From VRUE01 sp963814915 (GTDB lineage Bacteria > Actinomycetota > Thermoleophilia > Solirubrobacterales > 70-9), in NCBI GenBank assembly GCA_963814915.1, contig CAWFEI010000009.1, positions 1 to 64,000 of the forward strand: a stretch of 64,000 nucleotides of DNA, given 5' to 3'. Below the pieces are notes generated by a model. That model worked only from the letters and a program-made list of their open reading frames with translations. It had not been told where the DNA came from and searched no databases. Of this stretch, positions 42,816 through 51,947 are shown one piece after another. Both the position numbers and the translations under genes were made by a program. Within the stretch, counting starts at the first letter, position 1; every line of letters begins with the position of its first letter.

Positions 42816-44444
42816 TCAGGCCGCGGCCGGTTCGGCGTCGGCGAGCGGCGGGTCAGGCCCGGCCTGCAATTCGTCGAAGCGCTGCCCGGGCAGGCGGCGG
42901 GTGGTCCAGAACGAGGCGACGACGAGGAAGGCGGCGAAGAGGAAGGCTGTCTTCAGCGCCTTCAGCTGCGCGTCTTCGTAGTGGCCGACGAGGGAGTCGA
43001 CGGTCGCCGTGTCGAGGCCGGCCTTCTGCGCGGCGGCCCTCACTTCGCTCGAGGCGACGAAGCTTCCGCCGGCGCTGAGCCGCACTTCGACCTGCTTGCC
43101 GACGTCGCTCGAGATGCTCGGATCGCCGGCGACGTCCGCGGTGAAGGCACCGATCAGGCCGCTGATCACAATCGCGCCGAGCAGCGCCGTGCCCAGCGAG
43201 GAGCCGAGCTGCTGCGCGGTGTTCTGCAAGCCACCCGCCTCGCTGCGGTCGGCGTCACCGACCGACGACTGGACGACGTTGCCGAGCTGGGAGACGATCA
43301 ACCCCATCCCCACCCCGAGCACGCCGGTGGCGACGAGGAAGGCGCCGCTGTCCAGTTCCGGCTCGATCGTGCTCAGCAGCAGCCCGATCGCCAAGAGCAC
43401 GACCAGCAGCCCGACCCGGACCAGTGGCCTCGGGGGGAAGCGTTTGGCGAGGGCAGAGCCGGCGATCGCGGCGAGGAAGAGGCCGGCCGAGGCGGGCAGC
43501 ATCTGCACGCCGGTTTCGAGCGCGTCGAGGCCCTGGACGATCTGCAGGTAGAGCGGGATCGTGAAGAAGATCCCCATCAGGATCAGGTTCTGGGCGAGCA
43601 GCATCGAGACCCCGCCGCGCAGCGGCCGGATGCTGAGCAGGCGCAGGTGGACCAACGGGTCCAGGCCGTGTGCCTCACGCCGCCGCTCCCAGGCGAGGAA
43701 TCCGGCCAGGACCAGCGCCCCGGCGCCGATCACGAAGGGCGTCAGCGAGAAGCCGAAGGGCTCGACCGGCGAGGCCCGCGGCGCCAGCCAGCCCCAGTTG
43801 CTCGCCTGCAGGACGCCGAAGACTACGAGCGCCAGGCCCGAGGCGGACAGCACGCTGCCGACCCAGTCGAGCGCCGCGGCCCCGCTCTCGCGCGCGGGCT
43901 CGCGGATCACCCGCGTGCCGGCCAGGATCCCCAGCGCCACGACGACCTCACCGACGAAGACGAGCCTCCAGGTGAAATCGGTGGTCATCCAGCCGCCGAG
44001 GATCGGGCCGACTGCGATCCCTGCCCCGGCAACGCCGCCGAGTACGCCGTAGGCGACCGCCCGCTCGGCGCCCTTGTAGCTGCCGGCGACGAGGGCGACC
44101 ATCGCCGGCAGGACCAAGGCGGCGCCGATGCCCTCGAGCACCGACCAGCCGAGCATCAGGGCCGGCACGCTCCAGGATGCGGCGGTCAGGGCGGAGCCGG
44201 CGCCGTAGATGACGAGGCCGATCGCGAAGACGCGCCGCCGCCCCCAAAGGTCGCCGAGCTTGCCGCCGGTCAGCATCAGCCCGGCCATGACCAGCGCGTA
44301 GAGGGCGATCACCATCTGGATCGTGGTGACCGTCGTGTCGAAATCCTCGGTCAGCTGGGAGATCGCGACGTTCATCACCGCCTGGTCGAGGACCATCAGG
44401 AACTGCGCAGTCGCAAGCACCGCCAGGATGCCCCACTTGGCCAC
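42816..44444 (-). CDS. MFS drug exporter, DHA2 (14-helix) family
   Basis: 542-residue proton antiporter of the EmrB/QacA group. Helix 1 motif FLMVLDQAVMNVAISQL (motif D1), GGKLGDLWGRRRVFAIGLV (motif A), motif C region GVLGGVAGAGIAVGPILGGW and a long extracellular loop before helix 14 (DVGKQVEVRLSAGGSF to LVGHYEDAQ) fit DHA2 transporters. Likely exports hydrophobic toxicants. Lies in the same minus-strand run as alkB and tetR, which suggests solvent or hydrocarbon efflux linked to alkane use. Confidence 0.94.
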   Translation of the reverse strand: MAKWGILAVLATAQFLMVLDQAVMNVAISQLTEDFDTTVTTIQMVIALYALVMAGLMLTGGKLGDLWGRRRVFAIGLVIYGAGSALTAASWSVPALMLGWSVLEGIGAALVLPAMVALVAGSYKGAERAVAYGVLGGVAGAGIAVGPILGGWMTTDFTWRLVFVGEVVVALGILAGTRVIREPARESGAAALDWVGSVLSASGLALVVFGVLQASNWGWLAPRASPVEPFGFSLTPFVIGAGALVLAGFLAWERRREAHGLDPLVHLRLLSIRPLRGGVSMLLAQNLILMGIFFTIPLYLQIVQGLDALETGVQMLPASAGLFLAAIAGSALAKRFPPRPLVRVGLLVVLLAIGLLLSTIEPELDSGAFLVATGVLGVGMGLIVSQLGNVVQSSVGDADRSEAGGLQNTAQQLGSSLGTALLGAIVISGLIGAFTADVAGDPSISSDVGKQVEVRLSAGGSFVASSEVRAAAQKAGLDTATVDSLVGHYEDAQLKALKTAFLFAAFLVVASFWTTRRLPGQRFDELQAGPDPPLADAEPAAA

Positions 44445-44491
44445 GCGGAGAAGTTAGCGCGGCCGCATGGAGCGCGCTTGTCCGGTGCGCC

Positions 44492-44788
44492 CTAGCCGGG
44501 CTGGGCGCTGAGGCTGAACTGAACCTGGCCGTCGGCGACCGAGGCATCGAGCTGCTTGTCGTCGAGGATCTCGGCGGCTGTCGGCTCGAGCCGGACCTCG
44601 ACGTCCTCGCCCTCGACCACCTGGTCCTCCTCGGGCGCGGTCTCGGTGATCGCGACCGAGAGCCCGCTCGCCTCGTCACCCTCGGCCTCGCCCTGGGAGC
44701 TGATCCTGAATGCCGCCCCCTCGGGCACGCCGTCGGACGCGAGTATGCCGCGGATCGCCTCTTCTGCCTGAGTGCTGAGTTCGAGCAT
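44492..44788 (-). CDS. IscA/HesB-fold-like small protein without cysteines
   Basis: 98 residues; start MLELSTQAEEAIRGILAS with AGAGGAGG eight bases before the ATG. Strand pattern FRISSQGEAEG, GLSVAITETAP, DVEVRLEPTAAEILDDKQLD and GQVQFSL follows the HesB/IscA beta fold, but the three Cys that ligate Fe-S clusters in true IscA are all absent, so cluster scaffolding is not expected. Very acidic. Lies between tetR and the MFS gene on the same strand. Confidence 0.6.
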   Translation of the reverse strand: MLELSTQAEEAIRGILASDGVPEGAAFRISSQGEAEGDEASGLSVAITETAPEEDQVVEGEDVEVRLEPTAAEILDDKQLDASVADGQVQFSLSAQPG

Positions 44789-44858
44789 GGTTGGACCTCC
44801 TCTGGTTGGCGGAACCATCGGGCTACCCAACGAGAATCGGCGGAAACATCGGCTCGCC

Positions 44859-45491
44859 TCAGGAGCCCAGCGCCTCGTCGATGAAGGGGCCGAGCAGCTC
44901 GCCGGTCCGGGCGGCGGTGGCCTCGGGGGAATCTCCCGGGGCGGTGACGTGGCTGATCGCGAGGCGGACCAGGTTCTCGGCAAGCAGGCGAGCCTTCTCG
45001 GCCGGAGCCTGCGGCCAGCCCTGCTCGATCGTCGCGGTCAGCCGCGCGGTCGCCCACTGCACGACCGGCATGCCCTGCGTGGTGACGAAGGGCAGCAGGC
45101 CGGCGGTGCCGTCGTCGCTGAGCAGGATGCGGACCAGCGGGTCCTCGCCCGCGGTGCGCAGGAAGGTCTCCAACGCTGCCCCGATCGCGGCACGGGGGTC
45201 GTCGAGGTGCTCGCGCACCGCCGCGTCGACGGCGTCGAGGAAATGCTCGCCCTCCTGGATGACCAGCGCCTGGGCGAACTCGTCGCGGCTGCCGAACTCC
45301 TTGTAGAGGGTCTGACGACTGACCCCCGCGGCCTTCGCGATCTCCGACATCGTGATTTCCGACCAGGCGCGCTGCTGTACCTCGTCGCGGGCCGCCGCCA
45401 AGAGCGTCTCGCGCAGCAGCTGACGAGCCGCCTGGGGATAGGGGGTGCGCGCCTCCACAGCGCCCTCTATCGTCGCAGCGGGAGCGGTCAC
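44859..45491 (-). CDS. TetR-family regulator of the alk operon
   Basis: 210 residues. N-terminal HTH: LLRETLLAAARDEVQQRAW, EITMSEIAKAAGVSRQTLYK then EFGSRDEFAQAL. The ligand-binding half is helical and includes a segment for dimerisation. GTG 45491 overlaps the rubredoxin stop (GTGA), so alkB, rubredoxin and tetR form one operon and the regulator probably represses it through the palindrome at 46897-46917, an arrangement known for actinobacterial alkB operons. Confidence 0.9.
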   Translation of the reverse strand: MTAPAATIEGAVEARTPYPQAARQLLRETLLAAARDEVQQRAWSEITMSEIAKAAGVSRQTLYKEFGSRDEFAQALVIQEGEHFLDAVDAAVREHLDDPRAAIGAALETFLRTAGEDPLVRILLSDDGTAGLLPFVTTQGMPVVQWATARLTATIEQGWPQAPAEKARLLAENLVRLAISHVTAPGDSPEATAARTGELLGPFIDEALGS

Positions 45492-45664
45492 TCGCCGTCG
45501 TCGCCGACCGGCTCGAAATCGACCTTGTCCCTGACCCCGCAGTCGGGGCAGTGCCAATCGTCGGGCACCTCGCTCCAGGCGGTTCCGGCCGGGAAGCCCT
45601 CGCGCGGGTGGCCGGCCGCCTCGTCGTAGACGTAGCCGCAGCTGGGGCAGCGGTAGGCGCTCAT
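45488..45664 (-). CDS. Rubredoxin (AlkG type)
   Basis: 58-residue one-iron electron carrier. Two knuckles, RCPSCGYVYDEAAG and WHCPDCGVRDKVDFEP, supply four Cys ligands for Fe. AlkG2-like rubredoxins pass electrons from rubredoxin reductase to AlkB. ATG overlaps the alkB stop (ATGA). No reductase gene is in the window. Confidence 0.96.
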   Translation of the reverse strand: MSAYRCPSCGYVYDEAAGHPREGFPAGTAWSEVPDDWHCPDCGVRDKVDFEPVGDDGE

Positions 45665-46857
45665 GCCCCTGACCCCCCGTAACGGGCGGTCAGGCGCCGA
45701 CGCGCCCGCGGCTGGACGTTGGCACGGTCCAGGTCGCCTTCGTAGTGGTCGAGCAGGCGGCGATCCATCACCCGGCGCCAAACCGGCGGGAACCAGGCGA
45801 GCACGATCATCCCCGCGTAGCCGGTCGGCAGCTGCGGCGCCTCGTCGACGTGGCGCAGCGCCTGGTAGCGGCGAGTCGGGTTGGCGTGGTGGTCGCTGTG
45901 GCGCTGCAGGTGGTAGAGCAGCACGTTGGAGGCGACGTTGTTGCTGTTCCAGCTGTGCTGCGGCAGGCAGCGTTCGTAGCGCCCGTCCTCCTTTTTGTTG
46001 CGCAGCAGACCGTAGTGCTCGAGGTAGTTGACGACCTCCAGCAGGGAGAAGCCGAGTACTGCCTGCAGCAGCAGGTAGGGCAGCACGACCGGGCCGAAGA
46101 CGATCGCCAGAACGGCGAACAGGCCGACGGTCATCGCCCAGGCCTGGAGGATGTCGTTGTGGATCGAGAAGGCCGAGTGGCCGAGGCGGCTCAGGCGGGT
46201 CCGCTCGATCCCCCATGCCGAGCTGAGGCTGCCCGAGACGGTGCGCGGCAGGAAGGCCCAGAAGCTCTCGCCGAGGCGGGAGCTGGCCGGGTCCTCGGGG
46301 GTCGCGACGCGGACGTGATGGCCGCGGTTGTGCTCGATGAAGAAGTGGCCGTAGCCGCTCTGCGCGAGGGCGACCTTGCTCAGCCACTTCTCGAGGTCGG
46401 CACGCTTGTGGCCGAGCTCGTGGGCGGTGTTGATCGCGATCCCGCTGACCATTCCCATCGTCAGCGCCAGGCCGACGCTGTCGACGACGGAGAGGCCGCC
46501 GTCCGCCCACAGCCAGCAGGCGAAGACCAACCCCGCGTACTGGACCGGGATGAAGACGTAGGTACACCATCGGTAGTAACGGTCCTGTTCGAGCCACTTG
46601 ATGATGCTGTCGGGCGGGTTCTCGGCATCCAGGCCGACGATTATGTCGAGCACGGGGAAGATCACGAAGACGAGGAACGGGCCGTAGAACCAGAAGACTC
46701 CCAGCCCGGTCAGCTCCACCCCGGCCCAGGCGATGAAGGGCAACAGGGGGACGATCAGTCCGAGCAGCCATGCGTAGCGCTTCGGGTCCGTCCAAGCGGC
46801 CGGATTCAGGTCGACCTCGGGTCCGTGATGATGATGCTCGTGTGCGGCAGCCTCCAT
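45661..46857 (-). CDS. alkB: Alkane 1-monooxygenase
   Basis: 398-residue integral membrane di-iron enzyme that hydroxylates the terminal carbon of n-alkanes. The histidine boxes HELGHK, EHNRGHHVRVATPEDPASSR and LQRHSDHHANPTRRYQ, with the AlkB-specific NYLEHYGLLR, are complete. Several transmembrane helices (LLGLIVPLLPFIAWAGVELT, VFWFYGPFLVFVIFPVLDII). Strong Shine-Dalgarno GGAGGAGG before ATG 46857. First gene of the alkB-rubredoxin-tetR operon; its alkanol product would feed the acyl-CoA ligase and beta-oxidation genes elsewhere in the window. Confidence 0.97.
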   Translation of the reverse strand: MEAAAHEHHHHGPEVDLNPAAWTDPKRYAWLLGLIVPLLPFIAWAGVELTGLGVFWFYGPFLVFVIFPVLDIIVGLDAENPPDSIIKWLEQDRYYRWCTYVFIPVQYAGLVFACWLWADGGLSVVDSVGLALTMGMVSGIAINTAHELGHKRADLEKWLSKVALAQSGYGHFFIEHNRGHHVRVATPEDPASSRLGESFWAFLPRTVSGSLSSAWGIERTRLSRLGHSAFSIHNDILQAWAMTVGLFAVLAIVFGPVVLPYLLLQAVLGFSLLEVVNYLEHYGLLRNKKEDGRYERCLPQHSWNSNNVASNVLLYHLQRHSDHHANPTRRYQALRHVDEAPQLPTGYAGMIVLAWFPPVWRRVMDRRLLDHYEGDLDRANVQPRARRRLTARYGGSGA

Positions 46858-46896
46858 GGGCGCCTCCTCCTTGTCAGATCGCCAGAAATCGTCTGC

Positions 46897-46926
46897 TTGG
46901 TTTACAGGTTAGACCAATTTGTCAAC
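46897..46926 (-). promoter_or_regulatory. alkB promoter/operator
   Basis: A dyad with arms TTGGT-n-TA and TA-n-ACCAA (46897-46917) adjoins a consensus -35 TTGACA (minus strand, 46920-46925), so the palindrome covers spacer and -10. Likely operator of the TetR protein of the same operon. The -10 itself is not consensus. Confidence 0.65.
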
Positions 46927-46992
46927 TGGGACAACACGAACGCCTGTTCTGTCCACGGCCGTCCAAGGCCGACTGGGCGCCGATCCCCTACC

Positions 46993-47222
46993 ATGCGGCC
47001 CGTGTACACCTTTCTCGCAGTCCTGCAGGTGATCATCGCCGGCATCGTCATCTTCCTCGTGCTGCTGCACTCGGGCAAAGACGCCGGCCTCTCCGGCGCC
47101 TTCGGCATCGGCGGCGGGGGCAGCTCCTTCGGCGGCGGCTCCATGGTGGAGCGCAACCTGGATCGCGCCACGGTCTTCTTCGCGGTCCTCTTCGTCGTCA
47201 ACACCCTGGTGCTGCTGAAGAT

Positions 47223-47226
<4 letters not shown>
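46993..47226 (+). CDS. secG: Preprotein translocase subunit SecG
   Basis: 77 residues with two membrane helices (TFLAVLQVIIAGIVIFLVLL and TVFFAVLFVVNTLVLLKI) joined by a Gly/Ser-rich loop FGIGGGGSSFGGGSMVERNL, the standard SecG layout. It assists SecYE during protein export. Overlaps the convergent ccmF end by four bases. Its usual neighbours tpiA/gpmI occur at 62-64 kb instead. Confidence 0.9.
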
Positions 47227-49618
<2,392 letters not shown>

Positions 49619-49622
<4 letters not shown>

Positions 49623-50023
49623 CCGTCAGCTGGCGCAGTGGTGAACTTCGACGGGCACTTGGTGACCAGGGTGTCCCGTTCCCCCGCGAACACGCCGTTG
49701 TCCATCGTGCCGGCGAGGACGATCTCCCGCCCGCCGCGGAAGGGATCGGGGATCGTGCCGCTGTAGGAGACGGGGATGCTCTCGCTGGCGTCGTCGCGGT
49801 CGGCGACGCGGAAGCTGATCGCCTCGCCCTCGTGGCGGACCGAGCGCTTGACCACGCGACCGGTCAGCTCGTAGCTGCCGCCCGAGGCGGCGCCGAGCAG
49901 CTGCGAGGGCTCCTTCGCCTGCGAGGAGGCGCTGAACGACGTGTAGACGAGCGCGGCGGCCAGCATGACGGCGACGCCGAGCGCGACGACGAGCCGGATC
50001 TTTCGCTTGCGGCTGGGATCCAC
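49619..50023 (-). CDS. ccmE: Cytochrome c maturation haem chaperone CcmE, Cys-type variant
   Basis: 134 residues: N-terminal anchor LVVALGVAVMLAAALVYTSF, then an OB-fold beta barrel (SYELTGRVVKRSVRHEGEAI, IPVSYSGTIPDPFRGGREIV). Normal CcmE binds haem covalently through His in an HxxxY motif; here the equivalent segment LVTKCPSKF has Cys123 in place of His and Phe127 in place of Tyr. Cys-type CcmE (CxxxY) is known in some archaea and delta-proteobacteria. Couples by overlap to ccmF. Confidence 0.9.
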
Positions 50024-50126
50024 GGCCGGGCATTATCGCAAGCGGCCTCGCCCGATGGGCGCGTTCGCTCCTTGTCGGCGTTGGCCAGACAAAAGACGAA
50101 CGCATCGAGATGCGAACATGGGGCCG

Positions 50127-50831
50127 ATGGCGGAAGATCCAGTCCTGCTGATCACCGGAGCCGGCAGCGGCATCGGCGCCGCCACGGCGCGGGCCGTGGC
50201 GACGACCCACCGGCTGGTGCTGGCCGGACGGCGGACGGAGCCACTCGAGGAGCTGGCCACCGAGCTCGGCGGCGCCGAGCGCGCGGTCGCAGTCGGCTGC
50301 GACGTCACCGAGTGGGACCAGGTCGAGGCGCTGGCGGCGGCGGCCCTGGAGACCTTCGGCCGTATCGACGCGGTCTTCGCCAACGCCGGGTTCGGCGCCT
50401 CGCGGGGCTTCCTCGAGGAGTCGCCCGAGCACTGGCGCTCGATGGTGCTGACCAACGTCTACGGCGTCGCGCTGACGATCCGCGCCACCCTCCCCCATCT
50501 GCTCGAGCGCGGCGACGGTCACTTCATCGTCACCAGCTCGGTCGCCGGACGGCGCGTCCTTCCCGGCTCGCTCTACTCGGCCACTAAGTGGGCCGCGACG
50601 GCGATCGGCGAGGCGCTGCGGGCGGAGCTGCGCCAGATGCACGAGAACGACGGAATCAAGGTGACGCTGATCGAGCCGGGCATGACCGACACGCCGTTCT
50701 TCGACAACCGACCCGGCGAGTGGGCGCTGCGCGACGAGGACATCGCCCGCGCCGTCGTCTACGCGCTCGGCGAGCCGGCGGGGGTCGACGTCAACGAGAT
50801 CCTGATCCGGCCCACCCGCCAGCCGAACTGA
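50127..50831 (+). CDS. Short-chain dehydrogenase/reductase
   Basis: 234 residues, classical SDR. LITGAGSGIGAATARAVA (cofactor loop), LAGRRTEPLEEL (Arg after beta-2, favours NADP), VFANAGFGASRG, TSSVAGRRVLPG and YSATKWAATAI (Tyr/Lys) followed by EPGMTDTPFFDNRP. ATG 50127 or 50118, both in frame. Divergent from ccmE with about 100 bases between; substrate unknown. Confidence 0.9.
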   Translation: MAEDPVLLITGAGSGIGAATARAVATTHRLVLAGRRTEPLEELATELGGAERAVAVGCDVTEWDQVEALAAAALETFGRIDAVFANAGFGASRGFLEESPEHWRSMVLTNVYGVALTIRATLPHLLERGDGHFIVTSSVAGRRVLPGSLYSATKWAATAIGEALRAELRQMHENDGIKVTLIEPGMTDTPFFDNRPGEWALRDEDIARAVVYALGEPAGVDVNEILIRPTRQPN

Positions 50832-50846
50832 GCCCCGAACGAGCCA

Positions 50847-50888
50847 GATGAAGCACTGTGTCCCCCACGACGGGCACACGGCTTCATC
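50847..50888. terminator. Bidirectional hairpin between SDR and glycosyltransferase
   Basis: Arms GATGAAGC (50847-50854) and GCTTCATC (50881-50888) enclose a second stem GTGTCCC/GGGCACAC. The stop of the convergent glycosyltransferase lies inside the right arm. Confidence 0.7.
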
Positions 50889-51909
50889 CGCGTAAAAGCG
50901 AGCGGACCGCGCGCCAGTAGGCGCGGAGGAGCAGGCGGGCCGGGGCCGAGCGGGCGATGGAGGGGATGAAGGGCGAGTCGAGATCGGGGGTCAGCCAGGA
51001 CGCGAACTCGGCGGCGCTGACCGTGCGGGTTGCTTGCACGGCGCGGCGCTCCCGCAAGAGGCGAGGCAGCCAGCGGATCGCTTCCAGGTGGCCGGCCAGC
51101 TTCTGCCGCCCCCAGCCGCCCCGCGCAGCGGCCAGATATAGAGCCAGTTCGGTCGCCAGCAGGGCCGGCGCCAGCAGGACCAGCAGCGACATCGGGTACA
51201 CGCGGAGCAGGAAGGCATGGCGGTTGCGCTCGAGCCAGCGCCACTTGTGCTCGCGGGCGCCGAACTCGTAGTCGTGGTCGACGACCGCGGCCGGCTCGAT
51301 CCCCAGCGCCCCGCCGCGCAGGCGCAGCCGTAGGGAGAGGTCGACGTCCTCGTGGTAGAGGAAGAAGTGCTCGGGGAAGCCACCGAGCTCGGTCCAGGTG
51401 GCGCGGGGAATCGCCAGGCAGGCGCCGGAGAGCGCCATCACCTCGCCCGCGGGCGGCGCCTCGGACAGTGGGCGGCCATGCCTCCCGGCCCAGACGATGC
51501 CGGTGAAGTGGACGGGGTTTCCGGCCGAGTTGATCGTCTCCCCGCCCCCCTCGGCGACCAGAGCCTGCCAGGCGGCCCAGCCGCGCTCCTCGGTCCAGGG
51601 ACGGCGAATCGCCTCTCCCCAGCCCGGTCGCGGGGCGGCGTCAGGGTTGAGAACGATCAGCAGCTCGTTCTCCGCCTGGGAAGCGCCGAGGTTGCAGGCC
51701 CCCGCGAAGCCGAGGTTGGCGCCGCTGCGCACGACGCGCGCCCGCGGCGCCAGCACGGCGACCGCGTCGACGGTCCCGTCGCCGGAGTCGTTGTCGACGA
51801 CGATCAGCTCGTCGTCGGCGCCCAGCTCGGGCAGAAGAGCAGGCAGCGTCCGAGCCAGCTCCTCGCGGCTATTCCAGGTGACGATCAGAACCGAAAGCGT
51901 CGGGCGCAC
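50884..51909 (-). CDS. Family 2 glycosyltransferase
   Basis: 341 residues, GT-A fold. SVLIVTWNSREELARTLPAL, IVVDNDSGDGT, GANLGFAGACNLG and LLIVLNPDAAPRPGW (DxD-like NPD) are typical of the rhamnosyltransferase/WbbL branch, with the acceptor segment LGGFPEHFFLYHEDVDLSLR. C-terminal hydrophobic helices (LLVLLAPALLATELALYLAA) suggest membrane association. Donor and acceptor are unknown; a surface polysaccharide role is likely. Confidence 0.92.
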   Translation of the reverse strand: MRPTLSVLIVTWNSREELARTLPALLPELGADDELIVVDNDSGDGTVDAVAVLAPRARVVRSGANLGFAGACNLGASQAENELLIVLNPDAAPRPGWGEAIRRPWTEERGWAAWQALVAEGGGETINSAGNPVHFTGIVWAGRHGRPLSEAPPAGEVMALSGACLAIPRATWTELGGFPEHFFLYHEDVDLSLRLRLRGGALGIEPAAVVDHDYEFGAREHKWRWLERNRHAFLLRVYPMSLLVLLAPALLATELALYLAAARGGWGRQKLAGHLEAIRWLPRLLRERRAVQATRTVSAAEFASWLTPDLDSPFIPSIARSAPARLLLRAYWRAVRSLLRG

Positions 51910-51947
51910 GACGCGGCAGGTTATTCGCCCGCCGCATTCGCATCCCG

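Noticed and set aside
42981..44495. 504-codon plus-strand open frame
   Set aside because: Antisense to the DHA2 exporter; Asp/Arg/Gln-rich composition with no motif.
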